Positions 1-11,072 of a stretch of DNA of 64,000 nucleotides are shown one piece after another. The position numbers and the translations under genes are program-made. The notes under the pieces are model-generated. The model saw only the letters and a list, made by a program, of their open reading frames with translations, did no database searches and was not told the DNA's origin. Origin of the DNA: a virus; the IMG/VR virus record IMGVR_UViG_3300034683_000142, positions 34,885 to 98,884 of that record. The stretch is one strand, 5' to 3'. Position 1 is the first letter of the stretch; every line of letters begins with the position of its first letter.

Positions 1-897
1 ACAGCAGGACAATTTACTGGTATTCAACCAGTACCTGGACAAGATACAGATCATTGACTTAGGTTTGGAGAATCATTTGAAGCAATAGCTACAGGATTAA
101 TATTGGCAGAGAAAGCTAATATAGCTGGTTTTGCTTTTGTAGATCAAACAATGATTTCTCAAAATGGGATAGATGCTAATGGTAATGCAGTTAGTTTGGG
201 ATCTGATAACACTCCACCGTCTGGATATATACCTAATTTATTAATAGATGGTGTAAATGGAGTAATATCTGCAAGTGCTAATAAAGTAAGATTTAATGCT
301 GATGGTTCAGGTTATTTAGCTAATAATAAAATACATTGAGAAGCAGATGGTTCTGGATATATAGCAAATAATGGAATACATTGAGATACTGCTGGTAATT
401 TAACAGTAAATGGACAATTATTTACAGGTACTCCAGTTGGGGGTATTTATCCAAATGAAATAAGATCTGATGGTAGTGGACGTTTAGCAAATGGAAATAT
501 TTCATGGGGTACAAGTGGAGATGTAGCTATTAGGGGGTTATTTGAAAGTACGGCAAATGGAGATAGAATAATTATTTCTCCTAGTGAAAAAAAATTTAAG
601 ATGATTAACTCAAATAATAGAGTTGTTGTCGATATGGCATTTTATAATGACCCTGATGATGGTTCATCTGCTAATTTTTTATTATATAATTATGATATAA
701 ATGGAAATAAAATTGGTCAAACTCAAATGTTTGGGGGCAGATTAATTCTTAGCGGCGTTTCATCATTTTTTGATATTGCATTTTTAGATGGACAATTGCA
801 ATGGATAATTGATGTTGGCAATTTACCTTCATCTTCAAGTGGATTATATTATGGGCAGATATATAGAAACGGAAGTACACTATGTGTAAAAATTTAA
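1..897 (+). CDS. Tail-fibre-like / receptor-binding protein, C-terminal part (5' truncated by window edge)
   Basis: The frame is open from the first base and ends at TAA, giving 298 residues of a longer protein. It is continuous only if TGA at 55-57 and 337-339 and further TGAs are read as Trp. The middle holds degenerate repeats of the type 'NADGSGYLANNKIHW' / 'DGSGYIANNGIHW' / 'DGSGRLANGNISW', each about 18 residues. Such Gly/Asn/Trp-rich repeats are seen in beta-structured phage tail fibres of Bacteroidetes phages. The last 100 residues lack the repeat and may form the globular tip. The assignment rests on repeat style and on position beside structural genes. No catalytic motif is visible. 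It could also be a tail spike or other virion appendage. Confidence 0.6.
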
Positions 898-908
898 ACA
901 TAAAAAAT

Positions 909-1043
909 ATGAAAACAGCAGATTTATCAAAATTACAGATTGAGATGATTGATGGGTCGATTATGTAATATAACTTGTCAAAAGAATTGGTGGAAGTCAT
1001 ATTTAAACGATGCAAAGTTTGGCAGAACATTCGTTTTGTTTAG
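909..1043 (+). pseudogene. Small ORF broken by an in-frame TAA
   Basis: An ATG at 909 opens MKTADLSKLQIEMIDGSIM and meets TAA at 966-968. The same frame then stays open as YNLSKELVEVIFKR... to TAG at 1041. The downstream part has plausible amphipathic composition but no ATG. The stretch may be a small gene inactivated by a nonsense mutation, a read-through case, or chance. It overlaps the start of the next small gene in another frame. No function can be proposed. Confidence 0.25.
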
Positions 1044-1174
1044 GCCTATACAAGAATCTGATTGTTGAGTTGACAGACGAAAACAAGGCTATTATTGAAA
1101 AATATGTCGGCCAATATTTTAAAGCATTTATACAAATTGCGGTTAACAAATTATTGAGCAATGAAAATAATTAG
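1010..1174 (+). CDS. Small hypothetical protein (54 aa)
   Basis: This frame starts at ATG 1010 and ends at TAG 1172-1174. It encodes MQSLAEHSFCLGLYKNL followed by an acidic/amphipathic helix-like stretch ending KLLSNENN. It fills the otherwise empty space between the tail-fibre gene and the next gene and overlaps the latter's start by 14 nt (ATGAAAATAATTAG), which suggests translational coupling. No TGA codons are used. I do not recognise the family. Confidence 0.45.
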   Translation: MQSLAEHSFCLGLYKNLIVELTDENKAIIEKYVGQYFKAFIQIAVNKLLSNENN

Positions 1175-1478
1175 AAACAACATCATCCCATTTCAAGGAT
1201 TTAAAGCAATAAATCTTTTTGGTATATTGTTTGTCAGAAAGAATGCTTATATAGATAAATATACTCTTAATCATGAAGAAATTCATACATATCAAATGAA
1301 AGAATTACTTTATATATTCTTTTATATTTGGTATGTTATAGAATGAATAATTAAGTTATTTAAATATTCAAGCAAAGCATATAGAAATATAAGTTTTGAA
1401 AGAGAAGCTTATGATAATGATAGAGATTTGAATTATTTAAAAACTAGAAAGAGGTTTTCTTTCATTAGATATTTATAA
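1161..1478 (+). CDS. Small protein with HEEIH metallopeptidase-like motif
   Basis: A 105-residue protein; one internal TGA (about 1344) is read as Trp in 'YVIEWIIKLF'. Residues 38-42 are H-E-E-I-H, which fits the HExxH zinc-binding pattern, within NHEEIHTYQMKELL. An aromatic segment, FFYIWYVIEWIIKLF, follows and could be membrane-associated, and then the tail FEREAYDNDRDLNYLK. Similar roughly 100-residue proteins with H-E-x-I-H-x-x-Q and a downstream FEREAY are familiar from Bacteroidetes and their phages, where they are uncharacterised. A third zinc ligand might be the Glu of FEREAY, as in gluzincins; that is inference. The gene overlaps the preceding small gene and is followed 1 nt later by the next. 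Confidence 0.6.
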
Positions 1479-1479
1479 A

Positions 1480-1959
1480 ATGACAATACAAGAAAATTAC
1501 TTAGCATATTTACAAACTGCTAATGCTCCTCTAAAAATTCCATATATAGAATGTGTTAAAGAGTTAACTGAGAAAATTCCAGTAACTTATGACACTACCT
1601 CTAGCTCTAATGTATTATTATCAAATGTTACTCCTACTTGAGAGCTACTAAGGGATATTAATGTTAAGATGCTTAGTAAAACAAAAGAAATAGTAGTACA
1701 AATGTATCAAAGAGCATTACCAATTAAAAAATTCGGAAGGTTAAGAGGTAATATGGAATATTTAGAGGATGCTTGGGATATACAGATACAACCTATAGTT
1801 ATTAAATATGCTTATTTAAAAAACAATGCACTTACTTTATCTGAAGCTAGGCAAGCTAAAATACGTGATAAGTATCTTAAAGTAAGAGTAAGATATGATG
1901 GAACTAAGTACGTTATAGTGAATGCAATAAAAACATATTATACTGTATCATATGCCTAA
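1480..1959 (+). CDS. Hypothetical virion-block protein (159 aa)
   Basis: Runs from ATG 1480 (1 nt after the previous stop) to TAA 1957-1959, with one TGA read as Trp in 'NVTPTWELLRDI'. Mixed alpha/beta composition with no signal peptide, membrane segment or recognisable motif. The C-terminus (LKVRVRYDGTKYVIVNAIKTYYTVSYA) looks like beta strands. Its 3' end overlaps the next gene by 8 nt. The tight spacing places it in the structural-gene transcription unit; a minor tail or connector role is a guess from position only. Confidence 0.55.
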
Positions 1960-3208
1960 TATTATAAATAACGGATATATAAATCCGTACTATCAATCTT
2001 ATTTACCTCCTACTAGATTTGATAATCCGTCTGCTTTAATAGAGGATAACAATAAAAAATGAATGTCTAATATACTAAAAATGCCAAAAGATTTATTTGG
2101 TAATACAGTATCTAATAATTTATTTGGACAAAGTGTATCAACTGTTCCAGCTAATAATAATAATCTTACTTCTGGATTAACTTCTTATTTAGCTGGACAA
2201 GCTGCTAGCCAAGTTACTAAAAATCCTAGTATATTATCAGATTTAGGTAAATTTCTAGGAGGTAACTTTAGTAAGTTGCTTGGACAAGGAGGAACTGATG
2301 TTGTAAAAAATTTAACCAATTTCTCAACATTTAGTCCAAATGGGTTAATTAGTGTAGGAGGTAGTTTAGCTGGAATTGGTTTGGAAGCATTAGGAGTAAA
2401 TAAAGCTAATTCAAATAATCTTAGTGGTTTTGATAAAGTATTAGGATTTGCTTCAAAGTTACCAATACCAAATCCTGTAGTATCAGGTGTACTAACTGGA
2501 GCTAATTTAATAAATCAGTATGCTGGAAAAACTTCTAAGAAACAAGGTACTGCTGATATGGGAAGTATATTAGGATATGGACAAGCTGATGTAAATCAAA
2601 ATGCAAATACTAAATATACTTTATCTGATACTGTAAAAGGATGATTTGGAAAAAGTAAAAGAGAAAAAACTAATGATTTAACTAAGTATTATGATGCTTC
2701 TAATATATTAAAATCAATTCCTGGATATGATTATTTACAAAATATGAGAGCTGCTAATAACTCAGTATCTCATATAAGTCAAAGGAATTTACAGCAACTT
2801 TATGGAGGAGTTTCTACTAATATGTTAGTTGCTAGAAAAGGCACAAAGTTACATCTTAGAAGAATAATTGATAAAGCATCTCCTCATAATGTTATACCAG
2901 ACGGAGCTTTTCACTCTAGAAAAAATAATTTGCCAGAAGAAATATCTGAACAAGTAACTTCTAAAGGTATCCCTGTAATAACAGAAGAAGATGGTGGTAA
3001 AATAAAGCAACATGCTGAAATAGAAAGGAATGAGATTATATTTCATAAAGGAGCTACTGATAAAATAGAACATTTTCTATCTTTATATAATAAAGCAGAA
3101 GACCAAAAAGAGAAAGATAGAATAGCTACTGAATGTGGTAAGTATATAGCACATGAAATATTGTTAAATACTAAAGATAATACTGGTTTAATTGATAACA
3201 TTAAATAA
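1952..3208 (+). CDS. Putative structural protein (418 aa)
   Basis: ATG 1952 to TAA 3206-3208, continuous only with TGA as Trp (2060-2062, 2642-2644). The N-terminal half is low-complexity, rich in Asn/Ser/Gly/Leu with alternating hydrophobic stretches, as in crAss-like virion and ejection-type proteins. The C-terminal 110 residues are more conserved-looking: 'VIPDGAFHSRKNNLPEE', 'GIPVITEEDGGKIKQHAEIE' and 'RNEIIFHKGATDKIEHFLSL', then an acidic/basic helix. I have the impression that a C-terminal module of this style recurs in crAss-like structural proteins, but cannot check it here. It overlaps the previous gene by 8 nt and is followed after 1 nt by the next. Confidence 0.6.
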
Positions 3209-3209
3209 T

Positions 3210-3428
3210 ATGGATTATTTAGCAAGTTATAAAGCAGAAGAATATAAAAGAAAATATAAAAAAGGTGGTAAAATTCACATAAAGCCAGAAAATAAAGGTA
3301 AGTTTACTGATTATTGTGGTGGGAAGGTTACTGCTGAATGTATAGCTAGAGGCAAAAGAAGTCCTGATCCTAAGATTAGAAAAAGAGCCACTTTTGCTCA
3401 AAATGCTAGAAAATGGAATCATAAATAA
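3210..3428 (+). CDS. Small basic conserved phage protein (72 aa)
   Basis: The start chosen is ATG 3210, one base after the preceding stop, not the upstream in-frame start at 3192 that would overlap the previous gene. The product is strongly basic: it begins MDYLASYKAEEYKRKYKKGG and continues with FTDYCGGKVTAECIARGKRS and ATFAQNARKWNHK. Small proteins with the FTDYCGGKVT...C...ATFAxNARKW pattern are typical in crAss-like and other Bacteroidetes phages, next to structural genes. Their function is unknown; a DNA- or virion-associated role would fit the charge. Confidence 0.65.
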   Translation: MDYLASYKAEEYKRKYKKGGKIHIKPENKGKFTDYCGGKVTAECIARGKRSPDPKIRKRATFAQNARKWNHK

Positions 3429-3437
3429 TAAAAAATA

Positions 3438-4607
3438 ATGGAACAAACTAATACTGTTAAAGCATCCTTATTCGACTTATTAGATAATTATAGAAAAAAG
3501 ATTTTTAAAGAAAATCCTGAAGAGAGTCCTAAAGAAGAAAATACAATATTACGTAGTAATATATCTGGGCCAGAAGAATATGAGAAAGCTTGACAAGAGT
3601 ATTTAAAAATTAATCCAGAAGCATCTCAGTATAAAGACATTCTTACTAGGATAGCTAAAAAAGAAAGTAGTTTTAGAAATATACAGAATACTGCTGGTGC
3701 TCCTGCATATGGGTATTTTCAGTTATGAGAGACTAATCTTGGTGGATTAAAACCACAAGAAGTTCTAGCTAATCCAGTAAAACAAATAGATTTAGCAGTA
3801 AATTTATTACAAAACAATAGAAAATCTCTAACTAAAGAAGATTTAGAAAAGCTATCTGAATTTGGTTATACTCCAGAAGGAGCAGATTTTGCTATGTGGC
3901 TTGGTGGTTATGGAGGATTAAAGAAATATCTCTATAAGGGTATAGACAGTTCTGATTCTAAGTATTATGGTGGAAAAGGAGGATCTTCTGTAGGTAAATA
4001 CATAAGAATGGCTAAAAAAGGAGGTCAGTTTAGAGATATTGAGCTTATTGAATTAGCAGGAAAAGAATACTATGTAGAAATAGTAGAAGATGAGGAAGAT
4101 AAAGTTATTGGATTATCAAATAGAGATTCTTTACCAGAAGATGAAGGAATGCTATTTATAATAAATGATGATGAAAAAGATAGTAATGGAAGAGTATTGT
4201 TTACTATGGAAGACACTAAGATACCGCTAGATATTATCTTTTTAGATAATGATCTTAGAGTAACTCAAGTTTCTAAAGGAAAGCCTATGTCACCTAAACC
4301 AATATATGGAAAGGGAGACTATGTATTAGAAGTAAATAGTGGATCTGGAGCTAAAATAGGGGATGATTTAGAATTTATTTCTGATTTAGAAGTAAATAAA
4401 AAAATGATAGTTTTAGATCCAGAGGGTAAACCACAAATGATATTAGATGGCGGTGAGAGAATAATGAGTATTGATAATACTAAGGTATTGATAAAGTTTG
4501 CTAAAAAAGCAACTTCTTCAAATAATGATAATGATTATAAGTCTCTTGGAAAAAGAGTATTTAAGTTTATAGAGATACAAGATAACACTCCAGCAGAGTA
4601 TGTGTAA
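3438..4607 (+). CDS. Lysozyme-like transglycosylase fused to a DUF192 domain
   Basis: A 389-residue protein; TGAs in 'EKAWQEYL' and 'YGYFQLWETN' are read as Trp. Residues about 65-150 resemble a lytic transglycosylase (SLT/goose-lysozyme-like): ILTRIAKKESSF, with catalytic-Glu candidate E76, then AGAPAYGYFQLW. Residues about 205-320 match DUF192: VEIVEDEEDKVIGLSNRDSL, PEDEGMLFII, TKIPLDIIFLDNDLRV and YVLEVNSG follow the family's order. The first domain would cut peptidoglycan, either during DNA entry as a virion enzyme or at lysis. What DUF192 adds is unknown. The remaining C-terminal tail is charged and unassigned. The gene lies between small structural genes, so I favour a virion-borne murein hydrolase. 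Confidence 0.75.
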
Positions 4608-4628
4608 ATTAATTAATTAAAACTAAAA

Positions 4629-4868
4629 ATGAGAGTAAAATTACAACAGGGTGGCCAAATGCCACAGGATGCTCCTCAGGGTGCTCCACAGGAACAACAA
4701 GCTTCTCCAGAAGAACAGATAGCTATGATGGCTCAGGAAATAGTAAGACAATTAGGCCCTGATGGTGCTGCATTGTTAGCTCAAGCTATTATGTCTATTT
4801 TACAACAGGCACCACAGCAAGCTCCTGCTTATGCAAGGAAGGGTGGAAAATTAGTAAGAATTGGGTAG
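4629..4868 (+). CDS. Gln/Ala/Pro-rich small virion-associated protein
   Basis: A 79-residue protein beginning MRVKLQQGGQMPQDAPQG, with an amphipathic helix (EEQIAMMAQEIVRQLGPDGA) and ending ARKGGKLVRIG before TAG. Note that TAG is a true stop here. Small proteins of this composition, with the K-x-x-GG ends shared by neighbouring proteins (for instance MKYKKLQQGG at 9174 and YARGGTL in the 4927 gene), are found in crAss-like structural blocks. The shared K/GG motif may mark virion proteins processed or packaged together; that is inference. It is the last gene before a strong terminator. Confidence 0.6.
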   Translation: MRVKLQQGGQMPQDAPQGAPQEQQASPEEQIAMMAQEIVRQLGPDGAALLAQAIMSILQQAPQQAPAYARKGGKLVRIG

Positions 4869-4874
4869 CTAACT

Positions 4875-4915
4875 AATAAAGAGAAGGCTATATTAGTCTT
4901 CTCTTTATTTTTAAT
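4875..4915 (+). terminator. Rho-independent terminator
   Basis: A perfect 12-bp inverted repeat, AATAAAGAGAAG (4875-4886) with CTTCTCTTTATT (4898-4909), has an 11-nt loop and is followed by a T-rich run. It ends the transcription unit of the upstream structural genes and lies 12 nt before the next gene, so the large-protein genes may depend on read-through or on a promoter not recognised here. Confidence 0.8.
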
Positions 4916-4926
4916 TTATTAATAAA

Positions 4927-7900
4927 ATGGGATTAGTAAAAAAATATGATAATGGAGGTAGTTTTGCAGATTATGTTAAAGAAAGGCTTGCTAAAGGGGA
5001 CTTACCTTTAACTAATAAATCTTATCCGATAATTAATCAGAGACTACAAAGCTTTGATGGAAGCACTGTTTCTGGTAATGTTAAAAAGAATTGGGCAGGT
5101 CAAATAGTTGCTAATACTCCAGAAGAAGCTGATGCTTTTCTTGCGAATTTATATCAAGATTACAAAAAAATTACCTCTAACGTATCCCCAATAACTCCTA
5201 AAGAAGGATGAGGGCCAGTAGAAAGATCTATAGGTGATTTAGCTACATATGTAGCTAATAAAGACTTTGGTGGAAATACAGAATACGCAGCTCAAGAAAT
5301 AGCAAAAATGAAAGATAACAATCAAGTTAAAAGGTATGTTGCAAAACATGCTAAAGACTTGCTTAGTGATTATATAAATAAAGCTGCACAAAATCCATCT
5401 GACAATTGAAGAGACTTAGACAAAGTTAAAAATATATACTCTAATATAGCTAATATTGATTATAATAATCTAACAGACGATGATTGGGATAAATTAAAAG
5501 CATGGACTAATCAATTAGATTGGCAAACAGGTAGATTTCTTATACCAGATACAGAATTAGCTAGAAGAGAGGAAGAAACTAAAGCTAAAGAAGAAGCTGA
5601 AAAAATAAATAATATATCTAATACTTTAAAAGATATAGGTATTACAGATGAAAATGTACAAAATTACTTGTATCAATCTGGATATACTAAACCAGCTGAT
5701 AATTTAAATCCTTACCTAAGTAATTATCTTAAAAGTAAAAATTATACTGCATTAACAAATGGACAAGGATATAAGATAATAGGTAATAATAATTTAGTAA
5801 CTAATGAATCTGGATTACTTACAACTGATGTTTTATCTCCAGACTATGGAAAAACTTTTTCTATAGTAAATGGTGACCTAATAATACACGAAAAAGGTGT
5901 AAGACCAGAGAATTTTAAATTACCAGAATTTCCTGATGAAGGAGATGTATCTAAACAGCTAATATTTAAACAAGATATACCTGAGTTTAGTTCACAAGAA
6001 GGATGGATAGCTTATGGAGATTCTGGTAGTTCACTAAAAGGTGAAACTGCTAGAGATGAATTTGGTAGAAGAGATTTTCTAAAAAATATAATTTTTATCA
6101 ATAAAGATAAAAAACAACTGATTAGGGCTATTAGACAAGATGATGGTACTTATAAAACTCCAACTGGAGTTATTAAAATACCAGAAATTGAACGATTTGG
6201 TTCAACAATAAGATTTGAACCAAGATCTGAAGATGTATTATGGAATAATCCTACATTACCACTTAAAAATATACCGTTACGTGTGCTACCAAAATATAAC
6301 AAACCAGGATATCTTGAAAAAGTATTAAAGGACTTATCTGAAATAGAGCAAGCTTTAGATAATAGCATTAATAAAGAAAATGATGCAGATATAAATCAAA
6401 AGAAATTAAAAGAAATTGCTCAAGCTTTAAAGTATTATGGAGTATATGGCAATCCTGAACAAAAGAGAATTGCTGATCAAAATTCTGCAAAACTTAGTAA
6501 AATAGCTGCAATTACAAATCCAGAAGGCAAAAAATTATTTTCTTTATACAAGAAAGGTGGAATACTAAAAGCACAAAATGGAGATACTCTAGAAAATATA
6601 GTAAAAACTAATAGACAGTATGCTATAAATACACAGCCTACTACTAATAAAGCTGCAACACAGCCACTTGTTATTAAAGGAGTAAAAGATACTTCAAGAG
6701 CAATAAAGAATGCTGATGCTTTAGATATTGTATCATTAGCTGGATCTACAGCATCCTTTATTCCTGGACTTGGGGTAATAGGTGGACTAGTCTCAACTGG
6801 TGCTGATGCTATAAAAGGATATAAAGAAGGATGGGATAGACAAGATACTATGAATTTATTTGGTAATCTAGGATTTACTTTATTAGCTGGATTAGGCTTT
6901 GGTGCAGCAAAAGCTGGAAAAGTAGCTAAGCAAGCTAAAACTGTTTATAAAGGAGCAAAAAGTTTAGACCAAGCAGAAGACTTAGTAAAAATGGCTAAAA
7001 ATCTAGGAGGTGCAGATGAAGTTGTTAAGTCAGCTGAAAATCTTACAAAGGTTGGAAAAAATCTAGGAGAAGATGTTAAACTAAGTAAGTTTATAAACAG
7101 TAATAAAGCATTTAAAGATACAAAGAAAGTAGAAAAACTAAATGATGCTCTTAAATCTGCTGGATATTCTGAAGCTAGAAATTCAGAGGAATTGTGACAA
7201 GTATTAGGTAGAGATTTAGATAATGTAGCTGATTTAGCAAAGTTAAAACAAAGTACAATTGTTAATGAAACTAGAGAAGCTATAGAAGGTGCTAAAAAGG
7301 CAGGAAACTTTGTAATAAACAAAAGCTCTGGTGTAGCAAAAACAATTCTTCCATTATATACAGGGTATGCTGGAATTACAGGTGCTGGAAATTTGGTATC
7401 TAATGTAAGAGAAGATGGTTTAGCTGGTGTAGGAAATACTTCAATAGATGATATTAGAAGTATGATACAGTTAGGAGGTTTATCAAGAATAGGTTATAAA
7501 AACAGACAATATTCTACTTCTAGAAATTTAAATACTCATGTAGTAGGTGGAACTACTCCTGAAACTACTATAAAAGTAGATGGTAAATCATTTAAAGTAG
7601 AAGGTGATGTAAGACAAAAAGGACTAAATAAAGGAATAAATGTTTTAGGCAAGAAAACTGTTTTTGCTGGTAAATCACAAGAAGCTAAAAAAGAATTTCT
7701 AGAAAAGGTAAAGAAAAATTTATCCGATAAAGATAAGGAAGCTTTAGAAAAAATACTCAATAAAGAATCTATAGGTAAGATAGAATTTGAATTTTCTCCA
7801 AGTACAGGAGGCACTGTTGTACTAAATGATGCTCCTACATCTCTTAAATATAAAGATGTTAAGTCTTATAATATAGCTAAGAAGCAATTAGAAGGAGGAT

Positions 7901-9174
7901 ATAGTCAATATGGTACTATTGGAAGGCTGCTTAATAAAAAAGTTCCTAAGAAAGATATAGGCGGTTTATTGAGTATTTTAGGAGACAGTAAAAAACAATA
8001 TAAATTATCTTATGATAATCCATTATCTAATAAATCTTGGTATAAAGGGTTAAATAGTAATACAAATACATTTGAGAATATGTATTCTAGAATAAATTTA
8101 CCAAAAACTTTATCAGATACTAGGAATAATACAAGTACTAATACATTTGAACAATTTACTCCAGTTCCATATACTAAAAAACCATATAAAGATTTAGGAT
8201 TGTTCTTTAACACTTTACAATATGGGCTTACCAATTTATATAATGATAAGTCAACAAATTTACAAGTAAGAGCAGCTACTGAAATTCCTAAGTTAAGTAC
8301 TATGGATTATACTTATTTAAAAACAAGTACTCCATATAGTAATTATGCTTCTAAGCAAGCAGCAGAAATGAGGGGATATGGTAACAGGTTAGGAACTTCT
8401 ATAGCTGATATAGATAAAGCAAATGCTTATAGGTTACAAGCTAATAAACAAGCATCAGATACCGAACTTCAAGGCAAGTATAGAGATATAGATATGAATA
8501 CTAAAATAACTAGTCAGCAAGCTGATTTAAATAGTAGGGTAAATACTTATAATACAGATATTATGAATAAAATATCTGCGCTTGGTTCTCAGGCTAGAAG
8601 TAATGTATATAAACTATATGCTAATAATGCTGCTGTAAAAAATGCTAATATTCAAAATTTATTAAGATATTTAACATATAGTTCAGCTGAAAGACCTTAT
8701 AAAGAGGCTTCATGGAATTATATGCAAGAAACTCTTAATCCTAATATTATGAATGCTTATAACTATGAGCAGAAGTTGAATGGAGAGATATTAGATGACT
8801 TTAAAAAGGAGTATGATGAGTATTATGGTAAATTAGAAAAAACATCTCCAGAATATCTTAATAGACCTAAGTTTGAAGACTCTCCTGGGGGTAGAAAATA
8901 TAAAGAAGTAAAAGATGCTCATCAAAACTTAATAAATTCTTTAAATACTAATTTACTTACTTTACAAAGAGGAGTAGCAGCAGTATCTCCATATGGTATG
9001 GCAACAACTCCATACTATGCAAGAGGTGGCACTTTAAATCTTGGTGAAAGAATTGTATTAGAGAATGTTAAAACTTCTAATAGAAAAGCTCTAAAACGTG
9101 AAGAAATGTTTTATAGGCAACTTTTAAATAATAATAAGTTAGTACAAGCAGCCTTAATAAAAGTGTTTAAATAA
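4927..9174 (+). CDS. Large virion protein (1415 aa)
   Basis: ATG 4927 to TAA 9172-9174, with TGA at 5209, 5407 and 7195 read as Trp. There are helix-rich charged stretches. A central Gly/Ala hydrophobic region (about residues 600-700: IVSLAGSTASFIPGLGVIGG, LFGNLGFTLLAGLGFGAAKA) resembles a membrane-penetrating or ejection segment. The C-terminus is RGGTLNLGERIVLENVKTSN followed by a basic helix ending NNKLVQAALIKVFK, a tail style I associate with crAss-like virion proteins. No enzymatic motif is seen. Size, hydrophobic core and position before the polymerase genes suggest an internal capsid cargo or ejection protein. The stop overlaps the next start (TAATG), so translation is coupled. Confidence 0.65.
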
Positions 9175-11072
9175 TGAAGTATAAAAAATTACAACAAGGG
9201 GGATTACTTGTGTATCAACCCACAATTGTCCCATCATCTAGTATGCCAGCAGCTCAAAGTGGAGCTGTTGGCTCTACTGGTAATAAGAGTAGTATATTAG
9301 ATGATGATATAGTAAAACAATTATCTGGGGTAGAAGGATTAACTAATGATACTAATGCCTTAATCTCCCAATTAGCACAACTAGAATCATCTTCAAATCC
9401 TTTCTTAAGTAGGCAAAATAGAACAAAAGCATTAGCTATTATAGGAAGAATTAATGAGCTTAAACAAAATAAGTTTATGTGAGAAAAATCTTATAATACG
9501 GCTAAAGAATCTAAGGGCTTAAATGAAGTTGCTGTTGGAGATCTTGGAGAAATGTATGTAAAGGATAGTGAAGGAAATATAAAAGCAATTACTCCAGAAG
9601 AATATAAGAAGAATACAGATAGATATAGAGCTATGTCAGTAGCAGAATTGCTTGAAGAAAGAAATTCTAACCCAAATCTTACTGGAAAAAATGAAATATT
9701 TAATATAGCTAATAATTCTATTGGTATGGAAGAAATATCTAAATATGCCAATAGCATAGTAGCTGCTTTAGGTAAAGAAACAATAAAAGCTGCAAAAATA
9801 TATGATAGAGACAGTTTAGCATCTGCTTTAGATCAGTCTGGAAAAGATATTCAATTAACAGGAAGAAAAGCTACAAATGAAGAATTACAGGGATTAGCTA
9901 TACTAGAGTCTATGAAAGATAGTCCCTCTAATTATAATAAAGTTATTACCGAATCTAGTACAGAAAGAAATCATGTTTTAAAAGCAGCAAAATATATATG
10001 ATCTACATTAAATAATAGTGCTCAAAAGAAATTATCTGTTCAAGCAGCTTTAAACAATACTGATCCAACTAACTTATTAGTTGATTTAATAGTATTTGGA
10101 AGTGATGTTTCTAAGGATACTGATATTGTTCCTATAAAAGGAGGTGCTGGTTCAGGGTCTGGTTCTGGTGAAAGTTTAACTCATGCTACTCGTTTATCAC
10201 CATTTGAAATGTTTATAAGAGGTACTTTAAGTTCTGGAGCTACTATGAAATTTAACGATCCAGAATTTGCAGCTAAATATGAAGGACTGCTATTTGGACA
10301 AATGCCTTTAGTAACACCTAAAGGTGATCCTATTGGCCCAACAATTTTAGAAAATGTTCTTAAAAATGGAGAATATGAAAAGTATGTAGATAGAAATAAT
10401 ATATACTTTGGTAATAATAAAGTAAACATATGAAATACTAAAGAAATAGCTTTAGACGGTGGTTCCGAAGTAGCTCATGTTTTGTTACCAGTAGATAATA
10501 GTGGTAAACCAACCCAAGAATCACTAGAATCGTTTAGAAATGTTATGGATATCTACAACAAAAATAAAGATACTATGTCACCAGTAGAGATACAAAAACT
10601 ATTCAATCAACATAGATTTGATGTAACTGTGGATACAAATAAAAATGTAAAAGCTAGAATGATTGGAGGAAATGTGAAACCATTCTTGATAACATGAGGA
10701 TATACGACTGCCGCAGTTGATGACTTAGTAACCAACAATTTAAACTATAATAATGGAGGTCTTAGAAAAATTGAAAGTTCTGAAAAAGATGGTATTTGGC
10801 CTATATTAAAACAAGCCTGGACTGTAAAAGAAGGTAATAAAGTTAAAGTTAAAGATCCAAAAAGTTTTATGAAACAAGACCATGTATATAAAGGAATAAT
10901 ATTTATGCCACTTGTACAGAGTGCCGATGCAATAGCCTCAAGTTATGCTGGGCATGGGCCACTTAAACCAGCTTATACAGAAGAAGATGTTATGTATCAT
11001 GTTCAAAATAAATCAGGAACAAATTTTGTTCCATCAACAATAGAAGATATGGAGGATTCGTATGAATGATAA
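9174..11072 (+). CDS. Virion or cargo protein (632 aa)
   Basis: ATG 9174 shares one base with the previous stop. Five TGAs are read as Trp (9480, 9999, 10431, 10695, 11067); the last is immediately followed by TAA, so the protein ends ...SYEW. It begins MKYKKLQQGGLLVYQP, has helical segments, a Gly/Ser linker (GGAGSGSGSGES, about residues 323-334) and a mixed alpha/beta C-terminal half (for example EVAHVLLPVDNSGKPTQ). No known catalytic motif. It lies between two giant structural proteins in a coupled series and overlaps the next gene by 11 nt. It is probably one of the abundant internal proteins of the head; the exact role is not visible. Confidence 0.6.
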
